In this document: positions 1 through 10,600 of the stretch, in pieces
Layout of the letters: every line of letters starts with the position of its first letter
Position numbering within the stretch: position 1 is the first letter of the stretch
Assembly (NCBI GenBank): GCA_017506865.1
Contig: JAFCMP010000001.1
Coordinates: 1,426,001 to 1,490,000 of the forward strand
DNA length: 64,000 nt
Origin: Tribonema minus
Lineage: Eukaryota > Sar > Xanthophyceae > Tribonematales > Tribonemataceae
Direction of reading: 5' to 3'
The notes under the pieces: generated by a model
The model's database searches: none
What the model saw: only the letters and a program-made list of their open reading frames with translations
What the model was told of the DNA's origin: nothing
Made by a program: the position numbers and the translations under genes

Positions 1-1830
1 AGTATTCCCGAAAGAGTCAATGGCAGCAGCAGCGGCGCGTGGTGCCTGTGGCTCACGTACGTGCACACATGACGTGAGCTGCGCTAATTGCTCAAGTTGT
101 GCATTGCGCAGTTTCCCCAAAAAACCCAATGGCACTGGCACTCTATCATTGTCCTGAGAACACTTGAGGACCAGAGGACGCATCACATTTGGGGTCTGTC
201 GCAAAACTCACACAGGTGGACAACGGCGCATTGCAAACACTCTTTGTAAGCACCGCAGCAAGACAGATCGGGCTCTCAATGTAAGCACTGCAGCAAGACA
301 AATCGCGCTCTCAAGAGGCTTGTCATGAGATGTGCTGCTGGCCTAGCTAGCGTCACTGGCAAGCAAAAGGACCATCCAAACAGGGCACTGCAGCGGTGCG
401 GTCGCATGTGCTGCCCGAAAAAGTGCAACACATTCGCATTCCAAAAGTGTGTTGCATTCTGTAAACGTATATGAGCACTGCCGCCTACTGCCCGCGCTGC
501 CGCGGTGGCGCTGCTGGGTCTTGAACTTGACTGCTGTGATGACTCCGCCGCCGCAAAATACAGCGCCATCGCCTAAGTGGACGCGCACTTTCGTTCAGAC
601 GCGCACAGTTGGCATGCGCAAAGGAGCGTGGGCGTTGCGTCAACGTTGAGTGCGCCGTGCAACGGGCACAGCTGCCTGAGCATCGCCATGAGCAGCCGGT
701 CCCATGCGCCTTGGTGCATCATGACCATCTCGGAACAGCCGCCCTCAGTGTGTGACACGGCACCATCGACAAACATCACACACATGCGCGCACGTGCGCA
801 CAGCGACATGCGCCAATCGCTCACTGCACGACGAGTGCTGCTGCTGACCCGTGCCATTCGTGCCACTTGTGCGTGTGCACGTCAGTGTCGCAGATAGCTG
901 AGCATCGCTGTCATCGCGGCGGCTCGCGCAGCGTCTCCGCGCGGCTGAGCCTGCTCTTGTGCGCGGGGCTGTGCGGGAGCTTGGAGCCGCCACGCGCGTG
1001 CCTTCTCGCTGGCTGCACCACTGAGGGGGGGGGCGCGCACACAAGGACGGTGGCACACAAGGGTCAGAGCCTGACTCATTGGCTGTACTGCGAAGTACAT
1101 GTGGGCGTGGATGATGCAAGGTGACAGGTGACAGCGAAGCGGCAGAGCGTCGCTGTGCAGAACGCCATCACGATCAGCACGCGCACACACGGCGCTGCAC
1201 GGACACTGCACTATCACTGTGAGTGTACAAGACGTGGCGGTGCTATGTGTAGACAAGTAAGGTACTTCAACTTCAATGTACACGCCCTTGCCATGCCGCC
1301 AGCGACACAGCCGCTGCTCTTAGCAGCAGGCCCAAACACTGCACTATCATCACTGTGAGTCTACGAGACGTGGCGACGCTACACATGCATAGGGGAGTGA
1401 GGTACTTCAATTCTGATGTACACGCCCTTGCCATGCCGCCAGAGACCCTGCCGCTGCGCTTGGCACCAAGCCCCCCTTGGAAAGCAGCCGCCGAGGCGGC
1501 AAACGCTGCAGGCATCAAGTAACAGGTCTTGCAGCTACTCAGCAGGAGCTGTTCGCAAACGTCTCGGCACCATCGCCCATGGAGCTCAGCCACTTTGGGC
1601 GTCAGTGCCACGCATCAAGGGCGGCGGCGCTCATGCAGTATGCCTCAATTACTAGAAAGCTCGCACACAGAAATTTTGACTACTGTGAACATGGTGGCAC
1701 TGTTTGACTCATGGCCAATTGCCGCAGCAGCGGCGACCACGGTTTTTGGTGGAAGGCATTCAATTTGACGGCTGACCAAACCTTGTCATCGATAGAGCTC
1801 AACGACCTTTTGATTCACTTCCATGTCGCT
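1..1830. other. Gene-poor repeat-rich stretch
   Basis: I see no gene here that I can support; the open frames overlap on both strands and show no family motif or consistent splice sites. Two tandem duplications are visible: a 35-bp unit repeated at about 245-279 and 280-314 (TGTAAGCACYGCAGCAAGAC core), and a unit of about 130 bp at 1203-1310 and 1335-1445 (ACGCCCTTGCCATGCCGCCA is shared). Confidence 0.6.
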
Positions 1831-1834
1831 GTGC

Positions 1835-2700
1835 ACAGACCCCTCGGCACCAGGCCCCCTGTGGAGCGCTGGCGCCTGGGGCAGCGAATGCTGCAATTAT
1901 CACATACCAAGGGCAAGGCCAAGGGTGACCGCTGCCCCATTTTCCAAAGCGTTTGGGCAGTCTCTTGTACTTTTTATTAATTCTCGCTCAGGGCGCGAAA
2001 AAGCCCAGATGGATGGCATCTACCTTGAAGCTTGCTGTACGGAATCTACATGTCGTGTGACAGTCTGAAAGTGTCTCAACGACAGTCTCTTGTACTTCTT
2101 TGAAAGTACATAGAAGTACATGGTACATACATATGTCGTTGAGAAGTGATCGGCGATGCGCATTGCGACACCTTCTAGGTGTCCACAAAGACACCTGTAG
2201 ATTATGGTTTGTAAGCTGGACATCCACCATCTGGGCGTTTTCGCGCCCTGAGCGAGAAGTAATGAAAAGTATACATACATATCGACGGCGGTTTAGATGT
2301 GGTTGTCGTTGAGACACTTCCGGATCGACACACTACAGATTCTGTACCATACACTTTGATATCGACCATCTGGGCTTTTTCGCGCCGTGAGCGAGCATCA
2401 ATAAAAGGTACATGCATACATACCTCTCGGCACGAGGCCCCCCGTCGCGCGCAGGCGCTTAGGGGTCCCCTGCGCGATTATCAAGTACCAAGGGTAATGG
2501 TCCACGGCTGACGGCTGGCGCGTTTTCCAGACGGTTCAACCAGTCTCTTGTACTTCGACGTACATGCATGGTACATGCATATGCTGTGTAGAAGTGATCG
2601 GCAATGCGCGTTGAGACACTCTCAAGTTCCAACATGTATTGATACGTGCATACCTCTCGGCACGAGCCCCCCCGCCGAGCGCAGGCGCTTGGGGGTCTCC
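1835..2700. repeat. Repeats of the 3' edge of a candidate exon
   Basis: A CTCGGCACGAGGCCCCCC-like motif followed by a GCGCAGGCGCTTGGGG-like motif occurs near 1845, 2430 and 2657. The rightmost copy is the 3' end of a candidate minus-strand exon (2654-2795). The others lie on its downstream side and also share flanking blocks, such as GATTATCA.GTACCAAGGG and CAGTCTCTTGTACTT. This is the same arrangement as the exon-edge arrays farther right. Confidence 0.55.
1985..2410. repeat. Inverted (foldback) repeat cluster
   Basis: The block GCTCAGGGCGCGAAAAAGCC with a following CAGAT at 1985-2010 occurs in inverted orientation near 2229-2255 and again near 2369-2394. A direct copy lies at 4134-4232, where the homology runs on through the TGTCGTGTGACAGTCTGAAA block also seen at about 2048-2068. 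Paired inverted and direct copies suggest a small non-coding foldback or MITE-like repeat. I could not define its ends or a target duplication. Confidence 0.5.
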
Positions 2701-2795
2701 TGGCGCCCCCACGGCGGACGCGCGTCGCTGTAGTAGTCCAGGTCCTCCTCGTTGACCGTCAGCGCCGACGTCACGCCGCCCCAGAAGAAGAGCGG
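2654..2795 (-). CDS. Candidate exon of the unknown secretory gene
   Basis: On the minus strand a CCCGCAG acceptor precedes a frame containing GGVTSALTVNEEDLDYYSD and PPWGRQETPKRL, and the exon can end at a GTATGC donor. The composition is protein-like (acidic patch, paired Tyr) and the 3' edge is repeated downstream, as in other exons of the gene at 7621-15263. It lies downstream of that gene on the same strand, so it may be a late exon. Its phase does not join directly to the candidate exon at 5203-5348, so at least one exon between them would be missing. Confidence 0.35.
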
Positions 2796-3469
2796 CTGCG
2801 GGGGGGCGCGAGAACGGGAAACAAAGCGTTGTCGACCACGGGCAGCGGCGGTGCAAGTGATCCATCGCTACAGATCTCGGTGGGTACTCGAGACTGTCGG
2901 GAGTGGATTGGTGGCCTACGACAGAGAAGAGAAGAAGTGCAGGGGCCGCCGGAAACAATGGTGACGCGGTGTTGATCACTCGCCAGCAGCAGCGATGCGC
3001 AGTTCCTTCGCTCTGAAACTCCTAGAGTACTTGAAGGTGTCGGGCACAGTTTTGTTGCGCACGGCAGAGGGATGGTGTGCAGGCAGGCAGCCGTGCACAG
3101 TCGGCAAAGCGTCAGAAATTGAGTACTCCGATGCATGCCTGTAGACTAGAGAGGTTGCGAATTATGTACATGGTGTCCAGGTCCTACATGTTGACCGTCA
3201 GCACCGTCGTCGCAGGCACTCGGACAGTGCGGCCGCAGAGGGCGCGGGCGCGCATACTCAGGGCGTCACAGATCATGCGCGGGCAGCACAGAGCACAGAT
3301 CTCCAAGACGAGGTCCCAAGCAGGTCCAAAGCTCCCGGCGCAGTAGCCCCCCCCAGAAGAAATTTCGACGAGCTCAATTGGCCTGGCTTACACTCTGTGC
3401 AGCTTATGCAGCTTACATGCTAGTTCAGCCATGGATGCAGGGGCTGTCGTGCAGGGCGCTTCTGACTCA

Positions 3470-4045
3470 GCCCTAGGCTAGGGTGAGGCGTCCTGAGCGC
3501 TGACCTGTGACGCTGAGCCGCAGTGCTGCGAGCACGGCTCCGATAGGGGGCGACGCAAACCATGTTCTAACCTTAAGTCTAGGGCGACGCATGCTGAGCC
3601 GGACTGCTGCTGGCACAGCTGCGATAGGGGGCGATACAAAGTATGGTCTAGCTCTAAGGCTAGGGTGGCGAAGCACGCTGAGCACTGACCTGTGGCACCA
3701 GCGGCAACGAGCCACAGCGCTGCGGGCACGGTTTCGGTAGTGGGCAACGCAAACTATAGCCTGACCCTATGTCTAGGGTGAAGCATGCCGAGCCGGAGTG
3801 CTGCAGGCACAGTTTGATAGGCGGCGCTGCAAAATGGCCTAACCCTAAGTCTAGGCTGAAGAACGCTGAGCACTGACTGTGGCGCCAGCGACAGCGAGCC
3901 GCAGCGCTGCGAGCTCAGCTCAACAGGGGGGCAACGCGAAATATGGCCCAGCCGGCGAAATTCGCTGAGTACTGACCTGTGGCACTAGTGGCAGCGAGCC
4001 GGAGCGCTGCGGACACGGCTCCGACAGGGTGTCGCGCATGCCGGG
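3470..4045. repeat. Degenerate tandem array, about 5 units
   Basis: Units of roughly 95-120 bp each carry a TAGGGTGAAGCAYGCYGAGC-like start, a GAGCCGCAGCGCTGCG-like middle and a CGATAGGGGGCGACGCAAAC-like end. The CTAAGTCTAGGG and CTAACCCTAAGTCTAGG segments resemble degenerate telomeric repeats. The open frames across it are periodic and I do not consider them genes. Confidence 0.7.
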
Positions 4046-4133
4046 GGGCGTGTCCGGCGCCGTCGGCGAGTCTGCATTGTCGCGATGGCCGGGCGGTCAG
4101 TGACGTAATCATGACAGTACTTTCGATAATTGC

Positions 4134-4232
4134 ATTCTGAGCGCACAGGGCGCGAAAGAGCCCAGATGAATGGTATCTAAGCTTGCTGTACGGATTTCAC
4201 ATGTCGTGTGACAGTCTGAAAGTGTCTCAATG
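4134..4232 (+). repeat. Dispersed repeat related to 1985-2090
   Basis: About 100 bp match 1985-2085: GAGCGCACAGGGCGCGAAAG, then AAGCTTGCTGTACGGA and CATGTCGTGTGACAGTCTGA. It lies directly between the 3470-4045 array and a GC-rich stretch. No ORF is shared between the copies. Confidence 0.6.
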
Positions 4233-4778
4233 ACAACCACTCGAACGTCGCCTCCGCCGAATGGCATCTCGGAATCCCCCCCTGCGTCCTCGTCCATGTG
4301 CCCTCCCCATGACGGTACCACTTACTGCACGATTGGAGGTGCACTTCTGGTGATTCAGCAGTCGGCGGTACGGTCCGCTCTGTCTGCGCCCCCGTGCCTA
4401 CCACGTCGTCAGTACCATGCATGGGTGTGACCGCAGGCACGCATGCACTTGCGCCCAGCGCTGGCCTGAGGCGTGCGGCCGCTGGTGGAGGAGGGGGGGG
4501 GGAGGGGGATGCAGCCTCTGAGCGTCGATGCACAGAGAAGGAAAAACAGGGGGGGCAGCTGCTGAGGCCCGTGAACGCACAGTGGCGTCAACGTCCTGCC
4601 AACGCCGTGAGCAAATGGCGCGGCAGCACGTGCACGCTGGTACAGTAGTTCTGCGCATATGCAACAAAGAAGCGGGACCGTTGCCACCGCGGGCAGCACG
4701 GCTCAAAGCAGCGGCTGCGACTGGCCGGCAGCGGGGGCTCCCGCGTGCGCTCCCGTGCGCGCATGGCCGCACGGCGCG

Positions 4779-4798
4779 CCCTAACCCTAACCCTAAGG
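4779..4798. repeat. Interstitial telomere-like repeat, CCCTAA type
   Basis: Three consecutive CCCTAA units (TTAGGG on the other strand) sit inside GC-rich DNA. Related short runs occur at 8366-8381, 12163-12173 and about 14135-14156, and as TTAGGG forms near 6960-6975 and 7106-7122. All are short and internal, so they are interstitial and do not mark a chromosome end. Confidence 0.6.
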
Positions 4799-5202
4799 AG
4801 CATAGCGTGAGCGGTCCTCGGCCGCCGCCTGCCGCTGCCGTGACCGCTGCCCCGCGCACAGACGCGATCCGCACAGCGCGCTGCTGCTGCGGCGACGCGC
4901 GGGGGGGGGGGGGGTCCCCGTGCGCGCCAATCGCCATGGGCGCGCTCATCTCCTGCACGGCGGCGCTGCGCGAGCGACGCGGCCCGCTGCGCGCCGCCCG
5001 ACGCGCCGCCGCCGCCGACCATCCTTCCCTCACGACACACCACTGTACACCACTACATGGAGGTGGTACACTTCAAGTCTATGCGGCGGCGCGTGACGCA
5101 CCCGCGGCGCCGCCGCGCGCCCCCTCCTCCGCGCAGAAGCTGCCCGTCGTGCGGCCGCGGACGTGCCCCCTGTCCCCCTCCCCCGCCCCCACCCCCTCCC
5201 AC

Positions 5203-5348
5203 CGGTGGGCTCGTGGGGGTTCGCCGAGTTCGGCGCTGTAGTCGGGGGACTCTCGCCCCTCCATGTCTAGCAGCTCGATGTCGGGGGGCTCGGGGCTGAG
5301 GTCCTGGCTGGTGCGCGCGGAGCGTTGCCACTTGCGCTTGCGGATGTG
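5203..5348 (-). CDS. Candidate hydrophilic-tail exon
   Basis: A CCCGCGCAG acceptor leads into a frame beginning HIRKRKWQRSARTSQDLSPE and followed by an acidic Pro/Glu segment (EPPDIELLDMEG). A GTGGGA donor is possible at the 3' side. A basic then acidic, low-hydrophobicity composition would suit a cytosolic tail. It starts in phase 0, the phase in which the exon at 7621-7721 ends, so it could follow it directly. The surrounding GC-rich DNA also opens long overlapping frames by chance, so confidence is low. Confidence 0.35.
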
Positions 5349-5699
5349 CTGCGCGGGAGGCGACGCGATGCGCGTGAAGTTAAAGTTCGGTGAGAGTGCT
5401 GAGCGGGAAGGGTGGGGTAGGGGGGGGTGGGCTAGGGGTGTAGGCTAAGACTTGCCGTCGCAAATGGCGTTTCTAGTTGGTATCACAGCGGTTGTCTGGC
5501 AACCGCGTGTGACACAACTGCATCGCGCTGATGATAAATCTCAAAGAGCAGACCGGCCACGCAGTTGCCATAGCACTAGCCGAGCGCTGCTGCACGCGCG
5601 CTTCACAAGGCGCGGTCCAAAATCGTGCTGAACATTGTCTCGAGCAGACTCTATGTGTGCCTGCACTGCATTGTGCTGTTGAATTCATGTGTTGCAAAA

Positions 5700-5910
5700 T
5701 GCTCAAGTGCACACACCCAGTGTGCCATGATCGCATCACCCACAACACTTTGACAGAACCGCATACATGTAGCGTCCACGTCAGTACAATTAGAGTACAA
5801 AACCATGTTCAGGATCAGGTAGGAAGTACAGGCGCACACCCAGTGCGCCATGACTGCGTCTGTCACAACTTTGGACAGAACCGCACATCTATATCTGTTG
5901 TCCACAGTCC
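5700..5910 (-). repeat. Tandem duplication with coding-like minus frame
   Basis: Two copies of about 130 bp share CACACCCAGTGYGCCATGA and CAACWTTGACAGAACCGCA-like blocks. On the minus strand both read as a similar peptide (AVLSKVVTDAVMAHWVCA and QSVVGDAIMAHWVCALEHF). This could be a duplicated exon of the unknown secretory gene, since it lies between that gene's exon at 7621 and the candidate exon at 5203. I did not find splice sites that settle this. Confidence 0.4.
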
Positions 5911-7150
5911 ACAGCAAGGGGGGTGGGTATTATCAAGATCGGCTAGGGATACGCACATACCTGCGGTATTTCTGCCCGCCAGAGCGCCGCCTGGCACCCT
6001 GCCGTCATGCCCATGAGTATGGCCGTGATGAGGGCAATGTCGATCCAAGACGGTCGCTGCATGGCACCAAGCCGAGAAAAAAAGAAGCGGCGTGAAGGCA
6101 AGTACTTCAACAAGTACTACTTCAAGGCACTTTCTGTGTTCGGATGAGCTGGTTTTGCTGGCTTTGTAGCACCAGCGGCAGAACATGGCCAACAACATGC
6201 GGCACTCAGGAGATCTGACCGCGCCAAGTACAGAAGCGCTGAGCTCAAACCACCCGCTGAGACATGGGACTTCAAGCACACACCTTCAAAACAACGCGGC
6301 ATGGATCATCGAAGCAGAATGCAAGGTGCACTTTCCCTACACAAACACACCGATAGACAACACACATACTTGAAGGTATGCACAGTCAGGCCAAGCATAC
6401 TTTCATGTACATGTAAACTTTTGAGAGCAAAGCGTAGGAGTACTACCTGTTGGATGACGAGGAGCAGTACACGCACACCTGCACAGCTTTCAACTTTTTG
6501 AGACAATGTACTCGAGTAGGTACTCGTGGGCTTGTTCTGATTTCACAGGAGCTGTGCTCAAGTACTCGTAAGTATGCAAATGTTTTTCATGAGTAACTCA
6601 TCCTGACAGTGAATCATTTCAGGCGCTCTACTTAGGTTTCCATGCACGATGACAGATGATTTCAGCAAAAGCGCATGTTAGACGCATGCATTCTGCCGCC
6701 TGCAGGGCGCATCCTGTGGCCCCCTGCGACTCCCCCGTGCAAGTGCGCCTACCCGGTACGCGACCATGCAAGCAGCAGCGATGAATCAGTGAGCCATGAC
6801 ACGGGTAGCAGCGGCACCCCCCGGTTGTCATTGCGGCAACAAGGCAGCTACATACTGAATGCATCCTCAGCAACGGCACGTGGTCAATGGGGCAACTCCT
6901 ACTGAATACATCCTCAGCAATGGCAGGGTCAGGGTGAGGGTCAACCTCGGGTTGAGTAAGGGTTAAAGTTAGGGTTGGGGCAAGGATGCCGGTCAACATT
7001 GGAGGTTTGGGTCGATACTCATGTCAATTTGGTTAGGCTTAGGTCAGGTCAAATAACCTACTCTCAATTCGTGAGCTGACATCCCCCCTCCTCAAACCTG
7101 ATGTTAACCCTGGGTTAGGGTTAAAAGAGGTTGTGCAGGGTCAGGTGGGG
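5911..7150. other. No supportable gene
   Basis: This 1.2-kb stretch has only short overlapping frames. Near 6910-7125 it holds G-rich TTAGGG-like runs and AGGGTCAGGGTGAGGGT-type sequence. I see no clear exon. Confidence 0.5.
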
Positions 7151-7650
7151 GCTGCAATTGAGGATTGGGATCTGGTGTTGCGTGCATGTTGTCCTTGATG
7201 TCGGGTGGCACAGCGCAACCTCCTGAGGGCTAGGGTCAGCCAAGGGTCAGGGCTGTGGTCAGTCTAGGGATTGGTCTTGCCTGCCTGTTGCGCTTCACGA
7301 TTTGGAGTTGGCGTTGCCTGCACGTTGCGCTTGATGTCGGGCAGCACGGCAGACGAACCTTAGGGTTACGATTAGCTAGGGGTTGTCGTTGAGTTCAGAT
7401 TAGGGTTTGGGCTTGCCTGTACGTTGCCCTTGATGTCCGGCAGCACGGGCAGACGCACCTTAGGCTTACATTCAGCTACTTAGGGGTTGATGTTGGGTTC
7501 AGATTAGGGTGGGGCCTCGCCTGTACGTTGCGCTTGACATCGGGCAGCGCGGCGAAAGCGACCTGAAGTTCAGCTTTAGCTTCAAGTGAGGGCTGCGATC
7601 AGACTAGGGTTTGGTCTTGCCTGTACGTTGCGCTTGATGTCCGGCAGCAC
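7150..7650 (-). repeat. Donor-side exon-edge tandem array (exon 7621-7721)
   Basis: Five copies of the edge CCGGACATCAAGCGCAACGT followed by ACAGGCAAG lie at roughly 7176, 7307, 7408, 7505 and 7612 (plus-strand positions), with a period of about 100-130 bp. The highest-coordinate copy is the real 3' end of the exon; the other four lie downstream of it in the direction of transcription, each with part of the exon, the splice junction and adjoining intron. Each copy keeps a GTACAG or GCAAG-type donor-like sequence. Confidence 0.8.
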
Positions 7651-10600
7651 GGCGGGCGCGACCACGTGGTCCATCACGGACGACGTGAGGTTGATGCGCA
7701 GGTACCGATACTGGTCCAAGCCTGCGCAGTGGTGCGTAGAGCGCAGCGTTTAGCGGTGTTCGCAGCGCTCACAAAGGGGCGTGTTGATCGTAATAAAAGC
7801 GGATTTTGATTTTGAAGGGCTTTGCAAAGGAGCGCGTGTAGAGCGTGGCGGTCAGCGTGGTTTGAAGCACTTGCAGATGGGCACGCTGAGCGTGGTGGTA
7901 TCAAGCGGGTTTTGGAGAGCTCGTAAAGGGGGTCATTGAGCGTGGCACTCAGCATGGCACCTAGGAGATTTGCGATTTTGAAGGGCGTTGCAAAGGGGCG
8001 CGTGGAGCGTGGCGTTTAGGAGGTTTGCGGTGTGCGCGTACGCGCGTGAGTTGAATGCGGCATTCAGGTCTGCGCAGCGAGCGGCGCGCCCATCGAGCGC
8101 GGCGGTGAGCAGGGCTCGCGAAGGAGGCGAGCTGCGCGCGGCGTCTAGCGGGTTCGCAGGGCTTGCGGAGGTGTGCACGTGGCAGCCATAATCGGCGCCA
8201 CGAGAACTCTCGTCTGCAACAAACCGCGTGCCGGGCTGGTGACCAAATCACAATTCATGGTCGCTGCCGATACTTGCATTGGCCCGCGAGGTTGTTGACC
8301 AGATATGCAGAGCTTGCGCTTTAAACTGCTGGAGCAGGATAGTATGACTCCGTGCACTCCATGCACCTAACCCTAACCCTTGACTAACTCCGCTTGTTTC
8401 GAGCACATGAAATGCTGCCAAGGCCTCGGCAGTGCATCTCAGTCTGGTTTGACAGTAAAAGCAAGGCGCTCAAGCTCGATGATATCTGAAGTTGGAGTGG
8501 GCTATGCTCGGTGCTCCACTGGTTGTCGCCTGACAAAACAAACCCTGAAACCACGGCGGAGACATGTTTGTCTCTCACAGCTAGCGACAAGGGCGCGCTC
8601 TACCCGCACTATTGCGCTTGGCTGTGCCTACTGGCCACTGCCTGCCTAAAATGGAGTCTGGCCGCGACGGTGACGCACTGTGCTTGTTGAGGTTTGAGGT
8701 CTGCAGTTCATTTTATTGTCCTGTCTCACTTGTCACAGTGATAGTTCAAAAATGGTACTTCAAGCACTTAACTGAAGTCACATCTGCCGTACTGTGTACG
8801 CTCCAAACGTGCATGCGCAGGCTCGGACAGCCCTGCTCACCTACTGTATGCCTGCGATGCTGCCAACTTCAACTACAAATGCTAGAACTTCAATTCACAG
8901 CAGCGCTCACCTATGTACGCGACGCTGCTGAGGCAGTCAAAGTACTTGGCAAAGTCGCTCAGGCTGGTGATGAAGCTGTACTTGCGCGTCTGCAGGCACA
9001 CGCCCAGGTCCCGGTAGTACGAGACTACCTCGAGGCGAGGCGACGAGCCGCCGTCGCCGGGGTCTGCGCGCAGCAATTCATTCATTTGATAGTTCATTCA
9101 TGAATTCATGAACGCAGGCGGATGACCAGGTTGCGGTAATACGATACGGCCTCGAGGCGCGGCGCCGCACCGCCGCCATCGCTGGGGTCTGTGCGCAGCG
9201 TTCATTCATTTGATCGTTCGTGCATGAGATCATGAATGCAGGCGGATGATCAGGTAAGGTAGTACGAGACCACCTCGAGGCGTGGCGATGTGCCGCCGTT
9301 GCCGGGGTCTGCGCGCACCATTCATTCATTGATCATTCAGTCATGAATTCATGAACGCAGGCACACGCCTACATAGGTCGCAGTGCTATGAGACACCCTG
9401 GAGGCGCGGCGGCGCAGCGCCGCTGTTGCCGGGGTCTGCGCGCAGCGGTTCACTCACTTGAGCGTTCATTCATGAATTCTTGTACACAGGCGGATGACCA
9501 GCTTGCAGCGGTAGTAGTCCACAAGACTAGTCGCAGCGCACAGCGTTTACGGCGCCGCGGTTGCAGGCGGCGGGTGTGTGCAAAAATAGCTTCACGAGTA
9601 CAAATTGCAGCCGAACACGGACAAGTGCCGCGCACGGCGCGTTGCCATCGTTGCGCAGTGCTCAAGTCATGGTCACACCCTACTTCCCCCGCGCAGTGGG
9701 CGCAGGGGCCAAGACTGCACCACCACCACAGCTGCGCCGGGATTGCGACTGGCGAGACTGCACCGCCACCACAGCTGCGGCGGGGTTGCGACTGGCCCCG
9801 ACCATTGCTTTAAACCCTACTTGTTTGCAAATAGCCCCAGCCTTCGCCCTAGACCCTACTTGGTTCTGACGCGTGCTGCCTCGTGCATCGCGGCGAGCGG
9901 CGCTGGTCTACTCGATTGAGCACTGCCACACAGGGGATAGGAGTGGGGGAGAGTTCAGCGTCCTACTCAAGGCCCAGGCCAGAACACGAGCTCATGTGAC
10001 TGACAAACGTGAACCAGCCAGCGACAGAGCGAGTGGATCGGCAGGTGAGAGAGTGCGCGAGCGCGTAAAGCACATGATGCTGCAGCGTGCTACATACTCG
10101 AGGTGCGTGTAAGTGCCTGAGCTTTCGTGCACAAGAAACGCGAACCAGCAAGCAGCCGAGTGTGTTGATCAGTCATTGAAAGTGCGCGCGAGCGGGGCAA
10201 GAATTCGCACTTCCACTTACCGTCGATGTCGATGAGCACGGGCTTGTTGTCCGCGTACACGATGATCTTGATCTTCTTGGGCAGTATGGAGGGCGTGACC
10301 TGGACGCCCCTGCGCGCGCGCGGCAGCAGTTACGGCACGGCTCAGCGCGCGCATACTCGTACCGCATACTCGCGGTATGTATGTACACATGTGTGTACAT
10401 GTTGACATGCGCACCAGGCAACCGTGCACCTTCTTCTTCATAGTGCCAATTGTGCAAACGGGCAGAGGGGAGCAAGCGCAAGGACCGATTGCCGCGCATC
10501 AGACGTACTGGCGCCACAAGGCGCGCGCGGCGACGCACCTGGCCTGCAGCGATTGGTTAACGATGCTGAATGAGCCAGCTCTGAGTCATATCATGCGTTG

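Noticed and set aside
4779-4798. True telomere
   Set aside because: Only three units, with unrelated single-copy DNA on both sides.
4398-5241. Long overlapping ORFs on both strands (over 200 codons)
   Set aside because: The DNA is very GC-rich with G runs, so stop codons are rare by chance. Both strands are open together, products are Arg/Ala/Pro-rich, and no motif or clear splice structure is seen except the candidate exon at 5203-5348.
7961-8251. Arg/Ala-rich 96-codon ORF
   Set aside because: It lies inside a degenerate minisatellite in an intron and has no motif.
8911-9063. Polycystin/TRP channel segment in YSFITSLSDFAKYFDCLSSV
   Set aside because: The resemblance to the S2 region of such channels is only a loose aromatic pattern; the other exons show no channel motifs, so I did not name a family.
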